A stretch of DNA of 64,000 bases from an uncultured Phocaeicola sp. (GCA_944320815.1 CALUIZ010000008.1:43985-107984), one strand, 5' to 3'. Counted from the first letter of the stretch, positions 18,314 through 27,222 are shown. Numbers and translations: made by a program. Notes: generated from the letters alone by a model not told the origin.

Positions 18314-19381
18314 ATGAATGCATATAAAATCAGTGTAATTATTCCATGCTACAATATATCTCAATATGTGGAGAATTGCATGAAATGTCTTAGAGCACAG
18401 ACATTTAAAGAGTTTGAGGTAATTTGTGTCAATGACGGAAGTACTGATGATACACTTGCGATGTTAAATAAATATAAATGGGGGGGGGTAAAAGTGCTGT
18501 CCACAAAAAATCAAGGTGTATCACAAGCCAGAAATGAAGGAATCAAACTGGCAAAGGGTGATTATCTTTATTTTTTTGACCCAGATGATTATATCGAACC
18601 GGAAACATTAGAAATCATTTACAGCAAGGCAGTTGAAACAGATAGTGATGCCGTACAATTCAATTTCCGGTTAATAAAGATTCCAGCTAATATCAAGTGT
18701 GAAGGACGGAATGGGAATAAAAAGACTGGTGTATATGAGAATGAAAATATTATTAAAGAATATCTATCTCGTTTTATAGGTTATTCGGCAAGTGACATTC
18801 AATTATTCGGAACAAGAGATTTTTATGCAAAGAAAGAGATGGGAACTGTATGGAGATTTCTTTTTAAACGTTCTGTAATAATAAATAATGATATTTTGTT
18901 TCCAGCAGATGTGCGTTTGAATGAGGATTCTTTATTTAATTGTAGATTCTTTTGTTTTGCCTCAAGAATTTATTATATTGATAATATCTTATATACATAT
19001 TATTCAAAAGATAATGGGGCAATGATTTCCTCATTAAAGAATTTTGATGTTCTGTTCCTGAATAAATTAGCAGCGAAAAATGAAAGAATGGTTCTTCGGA
19101 ATTTGTATTTAGAGAAATGGGGAATAGATATTTTTCCATTATTTGCAGGTTCACTATTCTTGTCGGCATTAGAAATAGCAGTTAAATCAAGTTATTCATT
19201 AAGTAATATTAAAAAGTTTCTTGAATATGTCGCAGATAAGGATGTGAGAAATGCCATTTCTATCATTCCATTCAGCGGGAATTTAAAGATAAAAGCCTTG
19301 TTGCTTTTATTTAAAATGCGATGTTTCATTTTCGTGTATCTAATGATTTATTTTATGAACAAAATTGGGATGAAGATTTAA
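18314..19381 (+). CDS. Glycosyltransferase family 2 with internal poly-G tract
   Basis: 355 residues. GT-A core: ISVIIPCYNISQYVENCM, then VICVNDGSTDDT and the metal-binding DPDDY near residue 95. The C-terminal 200 residues are helical, as in capsule GT2 enzymes. A run of nine G at 18480-18488 encodes Trp-Gly-Gly inside the catalytic domain (codons 56-58). Losing one G would create TAA directly after the run, and gaining one leads to an early stop, so the gene can be switched off by slipped-strand mispairing. In this sequence it is in frame (ON). Confidence 0.87.
   Translation: MNAYKISVIIPCYNISQYVENCMKCLRAQTFKEFEVICVNDGSTDDTLAMLNKYKWGGVKVLSTKNQGVSQARNEGIKLAKGDYLYFFDPDDYIEPETLEIIYSKAVETDSDAVQFNFRLIKIPANIKCEGRNGNKKTGVYENENIIKEYLSRFIGYSASDIQLFGTRDFYAKKEMGTVWRFLFKRSVIINNDILFPADVRLNEDSLFNCRFFCFASRIYYIDNILYTYYSKDNGAMISSLKNFDVLFLNKLAAKNERMVLRNLYLEKWGIDIFPLFAGSLFLSALEIAVKSSYSLSNIKKFLEYVADKDVRNAISIIPFSGNLKIKALLLLFKMRCFIFVYLMIYFMNKIGMKI
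18480..18488 (+). repeat. Homopolymer (G)9, candidate phase-variation tract
   Basis: Nine consecutive G within an AT-rich gene. With eight G the reading frame meets TAA immediately after the run; with nine it is open. Confidence 0.8.
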
Positions 19382-19468
19382 TCTGAAATGTTGTTTTCTT
19401 TTTGTTTCAGGAAAAATGCTTCTCTAACTAAATATATCAATAAAGCAGTAATCTTAAAAGATAGTTAT

Positions 19469-20529
19469 ATGCAGATAAATACCCCCCCCATTCGCTAAAT
19501 AACGTTAAATCAAATCGTTACGAATCCCTTGACGGTCTCCGCGCATACGCTGCAATTGGCATTGTCATGATGCATGTGCTTGCAAATGTTGTGGTCAAGC
19601 CGAGTGAGAATTTTCTGACGGATGTCATCATTCCGTTTTTTACGAATTTCACGCTTCTGTTTATGGTGGTAAGTGCTTTTTCGGTGTGCTGCGGATATTA
19701 TGACAGGGTGAAGAATGGGGCGATGAGGCCGAATGATTTCTACAAGAAGCGGTATCGGCGGCTGCTTCCGTTTTTTGCCTTGATGGTCATCATTTCATTG
19801 GCAAAGGATCATGACTACAAGGCCTTGTGCGAGAGTTTTGCCAACTTGACTTTGTGTTTCAATCTGTTGCCGAATCCTTCTATTGAAACAATCGGTGTGG
19901 GATGGTTTATCGGGACTGTGTTCACGTTTTATCTGCTTTTTCCGTTCTTTACGTTTCTGTTGGACAATAAGAAAAGAGGCTGGTTCGTATTGGTGGTTTC
20001 GTTAATCTTCTGCTTGATTGCGATTGACTATTTCTCAGGACCGGAGTTTGTGGTGAAGAAAATTGACCGTGTGAACATCATTTATAGTGCACCGTTCTTT
20101 ATCGCCGGAGGACTGATCTATCTGTACAGAGATTCAATCTGTAAAGTCGTGTCACGGTATAGTTGGACGGTATTGGTGATATGCCTGTTGGTTACCGCAT
20201 TGCGGTTTATATACAGAGGGGCATCATTCGGATTTGTTGTTTTTGATTTGGCTTTGTTTTCGGTCTGGCTGATATATGCTGTCGGTACGAACACATGGGC
20301 TTTGAACAACCGGTTCACGAAATACATCAGCAAAATCAGTCTGGAAATCTATCTGTGTCACATGATGGCATTCAGGGTGGTGGAAAAAATGCATCTGGAA
20401 AACATGATAGGCAACAAAGACTTGCTGTATGTGCTGACTTTCTTAATCACATTAATCGGAGCGATTGTATTTTCGCATGTAGTGAAGTTCTATCTTTTTC
20501 CCAGGACGATTGACAAATGGTGGAAATAA
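19469..20529 (+). CDS. Membrane acyltransferase (acyltransferase-3 family), frame-shifted at a poly-C tract (OFF)
   Basis: The family N-terminus YESLDGLRAYAAIG is encoded at 19519-19560, in frame with the body (TM helices to 20529), but that frame has no ATG before 19567. The ATG at 19469 reads MQINTPP through a run of eight C and then meets TAA at 19496. With nine C the same ATG would read straight through into the intact enzyme, about 354 residues. Translation from 19567 would lose most of the first helix and the conserved LDGLR block and keep the His in MMHV. Family members O-acylate, often O-acetylate, surface glycans. Whether eight C is real or an assembly error cannot be decided here. 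Confidence 0.8.
19482..19489 (+). repeat. Homopolymer (C)8, candidate phase-variation tract
   Basis: Eight C directly after the fourth codon of the reading frame starting at 19469. Nine (or six) C would join that start to the acyltransferase frame. Confidence 0.78.
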
Positions 20530-20608
20530 TAGGACTGCAATCCTTGTCGTTGTTCTGAATAGTTTCTGTGACTATTTTGACACTCTATAAACGTCATATC
20601 TCAAAATC

Positions 20609-21784
20609 ATGAGAATCTTATTATCCAATAAATTTTATTACCGTCGCGGCGGTGACTGTATCTATACGCTCAATCTGGAGCAGTTGCTGAAGGCGCACGG
20701 GCATGAGACGGCGGTGTTCGCCATGCAGTATCCGGACAATCTGCCTACACCGTGGAGCAAGTATTTCCCAAGTGAAATCCGTTTCTCGCCGGGACCGGGA
20801 ATGATAGAAGCTTTTCTGCGTCCGTTCGGTACACATGAAGTGAAGCGGAAATTTAATGCGCTGCTGGATGACTTCAGACCGGATGTGGTGCATCTGAACA
20901 ATATTCATTCGCAGCTCTCGCCTGTCATCGCGGAACTGGCACATAAGCGGGGCATCAGAGTGGTGTGGACTATACATGATTTAAAATTGTTGTGTCCCCG
21001 ATATGACTGCATGCGGAATGGAAAAACTTTGTGTGAGGAGTGTTTTGCTGACAAACATAAGGTGCTGGAGTACAAATGCATGAAAAACTCAAAGGCGGCC
21101 AGTTTCCTTGCATATAGGGAGGCGGTGAAATGGAACCGTCAACGGCTGGAGGCTTGTACGGATTTGTTCGTTTGTCCTAGCCGATTCATGGAAGGAAAGA
21201 TGGCGAAGGGGGGATTTGACGGGCATAAGCTGGTCACATTGTGCAATTTTATTGATGTGGAGAAATGTAAAAAGGAGAATTATACAGAGAAAGGTGACTA
21301 TTATTGTTTTCTTGGTCGTCTTTCTAATGAGAAAGGAATCCATACATTGATAAAGGCTGCTAATCAATTACCTTATAAACTGAAGATTATCGGTGGAGGT
21401 CCGATGGAAGAGGAAATGAAAAAGCTGGCCAATCCGAATGTGGAATTTCTGGGCTTCAGGCAATGGGACGAAATAAAGGAAATAGCTGGGAGAGCACGGT
21501 TCAGTGTAATTCCCTCGGAGTGGTATGAGAATAATCCGCTTTCTGTCATTGAGGCGCAATGTATCGGTACTCCTGTGCTGGGTGCGCGTATCGGGGGCAT
21601 ACCGGAACTGATAGAGGAAGGCACATCGGGCATGTGCTTTGAAAGCAAGAATGTGGAGGACTTGAAGGATAAAATCCAGGCCATGTTCGCGACGGATTTC
21701 GACTATGAGGGCATTGCCCGTGCGGCCCAGAAGCGGTATGATTCGGAGACATATTACCGGCGTATTGTCGAACTTTACAAATAA
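20609..21784 (+). CDS. Glycosyltransferase family 4
   Basis: 391 residues. MRILLSNKFYYRRGGDCIYT, VVHLNNIHSQLSPVIAEL and VVWTIHDLKLLCPRYDC are typical of GT4 enzymes with a GGxE/GGD-like acceptor loop. The donor domain has YCFLGRLSNEKGIHTLIKAA and NNPLSVIEAQCIGTPVLGA with E-x7-E. A Cys-rich insert (residues about 127-150: CMRNGKTLCEECF) is present. Base composition rises to the level of the chromosome from here onward. Separated from the acyltransferase by 79 bp. Confidence 0.87.
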   Translation: MRILLSNKFYYRRGGDCIYTLNLEQLLKAHGHETAVFAMQYPDNLPTPWSKYFPSEIRFSPGPGMIEAFLRPFGTHEVKRKFNALLDDFRPDVVHLNNIHSQLSPVIAELAHKRGIRVVWTIHDLKLLCPRYDCMRNGKTLCEECFADKHKVLEYKCMKNSKAASFLAYREAVKWNRQRLEACTDLFVCPSRFMEGKMAKGGFDGHKLVTLCNFIDVEKCKKENYTEKGDYYCFLGRLSNEKGIHTLIKAANQLPYKLKIIGGGPMEEEMKKLANPNVEFLGFRQWDEIKEIAGRARFSVIPSEWYENNPLSVIEAQCIGTPVLGARIGGIPELIEEGTSGMCFESKNVEDLKDKIQAMFATDFDYEGIARAAQKRYDSETYYRRIVELYK

Positions 21785-21798
21785 TCAAATACACATAT

Positions 21799-22866
21799 AT
21801 GGCAAACAACAACATTCCGCGTCCTACAGACGCAAGTATTATCTTGACTTACCGTTGTCCGATGAAGTGCAAGATGTGTAACATCTGGTTCAACCCGACA
21901 AAGAAGAGTGAGGAAATCAAGGCTTCGGATTTGAAGTCGCTGCCTCGGTTGAAGTTCATCAATCTGACGGGCGGGGAACCTTTCATCCGTGAAGACCTGG
22001 CCGAGATAGTGGAGGAGTGCTACCGACATACCGACCGTATCGTAATCTCTACTTCCGGATGGTTTGAAGACCGGGTGGTGGAGCTGGCGAAGAAGTTTCC
22101 GAACATCGGAATCCGTATCTCCATCGAGGGACTGAGCCAGAAGAACGATGAACTGCGCGGACATGCGGGAGGATTCGACAAGGGGCTTCGTACCTTGCTC
22201 ACATTGAAGCACATGGGGCTGAAGGACATTGGTTTCGGCTGTACGGTGTCGAACAACAATTCCAGTGACATGCTTTCGCTCTACCAGCTTTCACTCTCTC
22301 TGGGCATGGAGTTCGCCACGGCGGCCTTCCACAATTCATATTATTTCCACAAGAGTGACAATGTAATCACGAACAAAGACGAAGTGTGCAACAATTTCAA
22401 GCAGCTGATAGAATGGCAGTTGCAGGAAAAGCATCCGAAAAGCTGGTTTCGTGCATGGTTCAATATGGGGCTTATCAACTATATTGAGGGCGGCCGGCGC
22501 ATGTTGCCCTGTGAGGCTGGTTCGGCAAATTTCTTCATCGACCCGTGGGGAGAAGTGATGCCCTGCAATGGTCTTGAGGAGAAGTACTGGAAAGAAAGCA
22601 TGGGCAATATCCATGATGCGCCGTTTATGGAGATTTGGGAGAGTGAGCAGGCCCGGAAGGTGCGTGACATGGTGAGGAAGTGTCCGAAGAATTGTTGGAT
22701 GGTGGGCACGGCGAGTCCGGTGATGCACAAATACATCAAGTTCCCGCTGAAGTGGGCGGTCAAGAACAAACTTCGCAGTATGCAGGGAAAGCCTGCCTGT
22801 CTGGACAAGAAATGGTGTGACGTAGGTCAGGACCCTTGTCAGGGGGATTTGAGGGAAAAGTTTTAG
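21799..22866 (+). CDS. Radical SAM protein with SPASM-like C-terminus
   Basis: 355 residues. The radical SAM motif CPMKCKMC (Cys20, Cys24, Cys27) is followed by NLTGGEPFIREDL. C-terminal cysteines (MLPCEAG, MPCNGLEE, KCPKNC, a Cys cluster in the last 20 residues) suggest one or two auxiliary iron-sulfur clusters. It is placed between two glycosyltransferase genes with 14-bp and 4-bp gaps, so it probably acts on the glycan, its precursor or a carrier. The reaction is unknown. Confidence 0.85.
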   Translation: MANNNIPRPTDASIILTYRCPMKCKMCNIWFNPTKKSEEIKASDLKSLPRLKFINLTGGEPFIREDLAEIVEECYRHTDRIVISTSGWFEDRVVELAKKFPNIGIRISIEGLSQKNDELRGHAGGFDKGLRTLLTLKHMGLKDIGFGCTVSNNNSSDMLSLYQLSLSLGMEFATAAFHNSYYFHKSDNVITNKDEVCNNFKQLIEWQLQEKHPKSWFRAWFNMGLINYIEGGRRMLPCEAGSANFFIDPWGEVMPCNGLEEKYWKESMGNIHDAPFMEIWESEQARKVRDMVRKCPKNCWMVGTASPVMHKYIKFPLKWAVKNKLRSMQGKPACLDKKWCDVGQDPCQGDLREKF

Positions 22867-22870
22867 GAAT

Positions 22871-23953
22871 ATGAAAATAGTAGTTACCGGCACCCGTGGC
22901 ATTCCGGATGTCATGGGCGGGGTGGAGACGCATTGTGAGGAACTGTTTACGCGCATTGCCGCAAAGGGATTCGACGTGACCGTCATCCGCAGGAAGAGCT
23001 ATGTCCATGATTCGCTTGCAGAGTGGAAAGGTGTGAAGCTGGTGGACATAGAGACTCCGAAGAAGAAATCGTTCGAGGCAATCGTGCATACGTTCAAGGC
23101 CATTCTGAAAGCGAAGGCTCTGGGGGCGGATGTCGTGCATATCCATGCCATCGGTCCTGCGCTGCTCACTCCGATGGCTCGTCTGTTGGGGATGAAGGTG
23201 GTGTTCACGCATCATGGACCCGACTATGACCGTGACAAGTGGGGGAAGGCGGCGAAGACTATGCTGAAGCTCGGTGAACGCATGGGCACCCGCTATGCCA
23301 ATGAGGTGATTGTCATTTCGGAGGTTATCAACGACATTCTGGTGCGCAAGTACGGACGGAGGGATTGCCATCTGATTTATAACGGTGTGCCGGAACCGGA
23401 AATCTGTGAATATCCGGAGTATTTCGAGGAGCTGGGCATCGGGAAGGGAAACTATGTGCTGGGCATGTGCCGCTTCGTTCCGGAAAAGAACCTGCATCAT
23501 CTGGTGGAGGCGTTCTCGAAGATAGATGCGAAGGGATGCCGTCTGGTGCTTGCGGGTGACACGGACTTTGAGGATGATTATTCGCGGAGACTGAAGGCGG
23601 AGGCGAGGGGGCATGGGGTGGTGCTGACCGGTTTCGTGAAGGGCCGGAAGCTGCATTCGCTGCTCACGAACGCACGCTGTTTCGTGCTTCCGTCTTCGCA
23701 TGAGGGACTGCCCATCGCTTTGCTGGAGGCCATGAGCTACCGGCTTCCGGTAATCGTGAGCGACATTCCGGCCAATCTGGAGGTGGGGCTTTCGTATGAG
23801 GAGTATTTTCATGTGGGGGATGTGGAGGCACTGGCGCGGAAGCTGCAGAAGGTGGCCGACGGACCTTTCCGCCGTGTAGACTATGACATGGCTCCCTACG
23901 ACTGGGATGTGATTGCCGGACAGGTGGCAGACATATACCGGCGGTATAGTTGA
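22871..23953 (+). CDS. Glycosyltransferase family 4
   Basis: 360 residues. MKIVVTGTRGIPDVMGGVET has the GGVE-type acceptor loop. VVHIHAIGPALLTPMAR and VVFTHHGPDYDRDKW follow. The donor domain carries VLGMCRFVPEKNLHHLVEAF and SSHEGLPIALLEAMSYRLPV with E-x7-E. It resembles rhamnosyl/GlcNAc-type GT4 enzymes, but the sugar cannot be fixed. It is followed 7 bp later by a small membrane protein gene. Confidence 0.87.
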   Translation: MKIVVTGTRGIPDVMGGVETHCEELFTRIAAKGFDVTVIRRKSYVHDSLAEWKGVKLVDIETPKKKSFEAIVHTFKAILKAKALGADVVHIHAIGPALLTPMARLLGMKVVFTHHGPDYDRDKWGKAAKTMLKLGERMGTRYANEVIVISEVINDILVRKYGRRDCHLIYNGVPEPEICEYPEYFEELGIGKGNYVLGMCRFVPEKNLHHLVEAFSKIDAKGCRLVLAGDTDFEDDYSRRLKAEARGHGVVLTGFVKGRKLHSLLTNARCFVLPSSHEGLPIALLEAMSYRLPVIVSDIPANLEVGLSYEEYFHVGDVEALARKLQKVADGPFRRVDYDMAPYDWDVIAGQVADIYRRYS

Positions 23954-23960
23954 CAAGGAT

Positions 23961-24110
23961 ATGTTGCAGACGATAGTCATTTGTGTGCTGGTGCTTGCCG
24001 CACTTGTGTTTGTGGGTGTGCTTGTCTATCTTATACGGCTTGACGTGAAGGATGAGGCGGACGACCTCAGGAAGGCGGGCCGGACGGACAGGCGGGAGAA
24101 GGACCGCTGA
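23961..24110 (+). CDS. Small single-span membrane protein
   Basis: 49 residues from ATG 23961: a short start, one long hydrophobic helix (residues about 3-25, VICVLVLAALVFVGVLVYLI) and a charged cytoplasmic-type tail rich in Lys, Asp and Arg. It starts 7 bp after the last glycosyltransferase and is followed by a terminator, so it closes the operon. Function unknown. Confidence 0.55.
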   Translation: MLQTIVICVLVLAALVFVGVLVYLIRLDVKDEADDLRKAGRTDRREKDR

Positions 24111-24145
24111 TGTTTCATAAATATGACGGAAATTACCGTTTTGCG

Positions 24146-24176
24146 GAGAGTGTGGCGATGACATGCTCTCTTTTTT
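24146..24176 (+). terminator. Rho-independent terminator of the polysaccharide operon
   Basis: Stem GAGAGTGT/ATGCTCTC (two wobble pairs) with a 9-nt loop, followed directly by six T. Confidence 0.7.
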
Positions 24177-24186
24177 GTTCCTTTCG

Positions 24187-24218
24187 TTTCCGGAATCGGG
24201 TGATACCTTTTATCTTTG
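24187..24218 (+). promoter_or_regulatory. Promoter of the alkaline phosphatase gene
   Basis: TTTC, 20 bp, TATCTTTG (24211-24218); close to the Bacteroides consensus, about 50 bp before the start codon. Confidence 0.6.
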
Positions 24219-24269
24219 TATGCGTATGGAATGAATTTTTATTTTAATGTATAAAACGACAGGAAACTT

Positions 24270-25652
24270 ATGAAACGACTGGCTTATTTGTGCCTGTTGC
24301 TGGTGGTATGCGCGTGTGCGTATGCACAGCAGGCTAAGTATGTGTTCTTCTTTATCGGCGATGGTATGGGAGTGAACCAAGTGAACGTGACGGAAATGTA
24401 TCGGGCGGCCTTGCAGGGGCGTATCGGGACCGAACGACTGGTGTTCGGCAATTTCCCGGTGGCGGGAATCGCCACGTCTTATTCTGCTTCAAATCCGATT
24501 ACTGATTCGGCGGCGGGTGGCACGGCTCTGGCTACGGGCACGAAGACTTATAATGGAGCCATCGGTGTGGATACCGACAAGCAGCCTCTTCGGAGTGTGG
24601 CCGCACGCGCCAAGGCAAGCGGGAAGAAGGTGGCCATCCTCACCACGGTAGGCATCAACCATGCCACTCCGGCGGCTTTCTATGGACATCAGCCGGACCG
24701 CGGCATGTATGACGAGATTGCAAGAGAGATGCCGGCCAGCGGTTTCGACTTCTTTGCCGGGAGTGGGATTCTCCGTTCGGACAAGGAGCGCGTCCCCTCG
24801 CTTGAACCTGTTATGGAGGAGGGCGGATATGCCATCGCTCACGGCATGGACGAGTATCGGGAGAAGTCCGGTGATGCGGACAAGATGCTGCTGCTTCAGC
24901 CGGAAGATGCGGACGACAACAGTCTGCCGTATGCGATTGACCGTAAGGACGGTGACATGACATTGGCGCAGATGACGGAAGCGGCCATTGATTTTCTGAT
25001 GAAGGAAAAGAACAAGGGCTTTTTCCTGATGGCGGAAGGCGGAAAGATTGACTGGGCATGTCATAGCAACGATCTGGCTACTGTGGTCAATGAGGTGATT
25101 GATTTTGACAATGCCATAAAGGTGGCATATGAGTTCTATAAGAAGCATCCGAAGGAGACGCTGATTGTGGTTTCGGCCGACCATGAAACTGGAGGTCTGG
25201 GAATGGGAACCAGCGGTTATACGATGAACTTGAAGGCACTTGCCGGGCAGCGGATGTCGGAAGACGGACTTTCACTCCGTATCACCGACCTTCGCAAGGA
25301 GAAAAATGTGAGCTGGGAGCAGATGAAGGAATTGCTTTCAGAGACTATGGGATTCTGGAGTGAGTCGCCGCTGTCCTGGAAGCATGAACGTATGTTGCGC
25401 GATGAGTTCGAGAAGACTTTTGTCCGCCACAAGGTAGAGTTTTCCGAATCCTTGTATGCCCGCTCGGAATCTCTGGCGGCGGTGGCTGTAGAGGTGATGA
25501 GTCAGATTGCGAAGTTGGGATGGACAACGGGAAGTCACACGGCGGAATATGTGCCGGTTTATGCTGTCGGTGCCGGTTCGGACAAGTTCATGGGCAAGAT
25601 GGATAATACGGATATTCCGAAGCGGATTGCCAAGGTGGGAGGATACAAGTGA
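24270..25652 (+). CDS. phoA: Alkaline phosphatase, PhoA family
   Basis: 460 residues, periplasmic. The signal peptide ends AYA with Gln20 as the likely mature first residue. Metal site Asp31 lies in FFIGDGMG. The phosphorylated Ser80 lies in ITDSAAGGTALATG. Further zinc ligands appear in KIDWACHSND and VVSADHETGGLG. It hydrolyses phosphate monoesters. It is monocistronic, with its own promoter and a strong hairpin behind it. Confidence 0.94.
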   Translation: MKRLAYLCLLLVVCACAYAQQAKYVFFFIGDGMGVNQVNVTEMYRAALQGRIGTERLVFGNFPVAGIATSYSASNPITDSAAGGTALATGTKTYNGAIGVDTDKQPLRSVAARAKASGKKVAILTTVGINHATPAAFYGHQPDRGMYDEIAREMPASGFDFFAGSGILRSDKERVPSLEPVMEEGGYAIAHGMDEYREKSGDADKMLLLQPEDADDNSLPYAIDRKDGDMTLAQMTEAAIDFLMKEKNKGFFLMAEGGKIDWACHSNDLATVVNEVIDFDNAIKVAYEFYKKHPKETLIVVSADHETGGLGMGTSGYTMNLKALAGQRMSEDGLSLRITDLRKEKNVSWEQMKELLSETMGFWSESPLSWKHERMLRDEFEKTFVRHKVEFSESLYARSESLAAVAVEVMSQIAKLGWTTGSHTAEYVPVYAVGAGSDKFMGKMDNTDIPKRIAKVGGYK

Positions 25653-25700
25653 GCGTAGGCTCATGTCCTGAAATGAAGGATGTGGTGTGATGATAAAGGC

Positions 25701-25752
25701 AAACGCCTGCTCCACTCAAAACAAAGGGTTGTTTTGAGTGGAGCAGGCGTTT
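25701..25752. terminator. Bidirectional terminator with perfect 22-bp stem
   Basis: 25701-25722 and 25731-25752 are exact inverted copies with an 8-nt loop, with A-rich and T-rich ends. It sits between convergent phoA and the ECF S-component gene. Confidence 0.85.
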
Positions 25753-25777
25753 GTTTTCTGACAGGCAGGTGCCTGTA

Positions 25778-26287
25778 TCATTTCCGTATGAGGTATCTGA
25801 TGACGGCATAACCTCCGACAATCTGCAGAAGCATCCCCGGAATGCCGATGCGGAAGTCCTGGATTGCGTCATGGAAGCTGCCTGACATGGCCCATTCGCC
25901 CAGTGTCCCCAGAATCTGATAGGCGAGTACGACCGCCAGCAAGGACAGCAGTGTCACTCTCTGGAAGCGGTGGGCTACATAGCCGGCCGCTAGGGCAAGA
26001 ATGACCGATTTCAGCAGGATGGCGGGAACAACGGCGGGCAGGGGCATACCGAACAGCCATGAGTTGAGCAGCGGCGATGCGACGGCGGTCAGCAGACCGG
26101 CTTTCCATCCGTACTTGTAGGCTCCTACGAGGGTAAAGAAATAAATGGGCAGCCATATCACTCCTCCCTGAGGAATCAGGTGGAAGAGTTGGGGCAGTGC
26201 CAGATTGCCTGCGATGAAAAGCAGGGCGGCCAGATAGGTCTTCGTGTTGTTGTAAGACAACGAGTAAAGTTTGACTGTCGTTTCCAT
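25778..26287 (-). CDS. ECF-type transporter substrate-binding (S) component-like membrane protein
   Basis: 169 residues with five to six hydrophobic helices and few charges. The pattern LFHLIPQGGVIWLPIYFFTLVGAYKYGWKAGLLTAVASPLLN resembles S-components of energy-coupling factor vitamin/metal transporters. No energising EcfA/EcfT genes are nearby, as is normal for group II systems. It is 35 bp downstream of an AraC regulator on the same strand, and a TonB receptor lies divergently, suggesting one uptake route through both membranes. Substrate unknown. Confidence 0.7.
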   Translation of the reverse strand: METTVKLYSLSYNNTKTYLAALLFIAGNLALPQLFHLIPQGGVIWLPIYFFTLVGAYKYGWKAGLLTAVASPLLNSWLFGMPLPAVVPAILLKSVILALAAGYVAHRFQRVTLLSLLAVVLAYQILGTLGEWAMSGSFHDAIQDFRIGIPGMLLQIVGGYAVIRYLIRK

Positions 26288-26322
26288 AAATCAATGTGTT
26301 TATTGAGGGTTAGTAATGTTTG

Positions 26323-27222
26323 TCAGTTTTGTGAGTCCCGGTATGCGTTCGGGGATGTTCCCGTTATCTTTTTGAAGATGTGGCTGAACTTGTGTACGTT
26401 GGGGAAGCCTAGTTGGCGGGCTACTGAAGCCGGGGTGTTGTCCGCTTCCAGCAGCAGCCGTCTGGCGGCCTCCAGTCTTTTCTGCTGTACATGTTCTTCC
26501 AGTGTCTTCCCTGTCTCGAATTTCAGCAGGTCCTTGAAATAGGCCGGGGAGAGATTTAGCGGCTCCGAGCAATATTCGGGAGTAGGGAATGTGCCTTGTC
26601 GCATACGTCCGGAAGCGATATAATCGTTTATCAGACTGTTGAGTTCTTTCAGGAGAGTCTTGTTCTTCTCCTCGCGCGTGATGAACTGGCGTTCGTAGAA
26701 GCGCGAACAATAGTCAAGAAGCAGTTCGATGAGGCGGGAAATCAATGTGCTGCTGTGCGAGTCGATGTCATGGTGAAGTTCCCGCCCGATGGCCTCAAAG
26801 CAGCGGATGACAATCGCTTTCTCCCATTGGGAGAGGTGCAGGGCCTCTTCTTTCCGGTAGAAAAAGAACGTATAGTTGTCAATATGGTTGTTCAGTGCCG
26901 TGTGGAAAAGCAGGTCGGGATGGAAGGCCAGCAGCAGCCCTTTGTCCGGCAATGTGTTCTCCGCGTTCATCCGGAACACTTCACCGGGGGTGAGGAACAC
27001 CATAGTGGCGTTTGAGAAGTCGTAGTATCTGCGTCCGCAGCAGTTGCAGTTGTCCGTGCTGTCTTCTATGAGAAGGATGGCATAAAACTCGAACTTCACG
27101 AAATCCTGTTCAAAGTTCGGGCTCTCCAGGTTGATGAGGCTTGCCTGGGGGTGTAGGGTCCTGCTGCCGAGGCATCGGTTGCATTCGCATACGTCTTTGA
27201 TGTCTAGAATGTCTTTTCCCAT
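26323..27222 (-). CDS. AraC-family transcriptional regulator with cysteine clusters
   Basis: 299 residues. The C-terminal third (about 195-299) is an AraC double helix-turn-helix ending GFPNVHKFSHIFKKITGTSPNAYR. The N-terminal sensing part has two unusual cysteine groups, CECNRC (Cys12, 14, 17) and CNCC (Cys59, 61, 62), that could bind a metal or cluster. It likely controls its own ECF gene and the divergent TonB receptor. TAACCAT heptamers in the shared upstream region are candidate operators. Confidence 0.88.
   Translation of the reverse strand: MGKDILDIKDVCECNRCLGSRTLHPQASLINLESPNFEQDFVKFEFYAILLIEDSTDNCNCCGRRYYDFSNATMVFLTPGEVFRMNAENTLPDKGLLLAFHPDLLFHTALNNHIDNYTFFFYRKEEALHLSQWEKAIVIRCFEAIGRELHHDIDSHSSTLISRLIELLLDYCSRFYERQFITREEKNKTLLKELNSLINDYIASGRMRQGTFPTPEYCSEPLNLSPAYFKDLLKFETGKTLEEHVQQKRLEAARRLLLEADNTPASVARQLGFPNVHKFSHIFKKITGTSPNAYRDSQN

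Noticed and set aside
25701..25752. Perfect 22-bp inverted repeat as an insertion-sequence end or attachment site
   Set aside because: Short loop, position between convergent genes and A/T-rich edges make a terminator the simpler reading.
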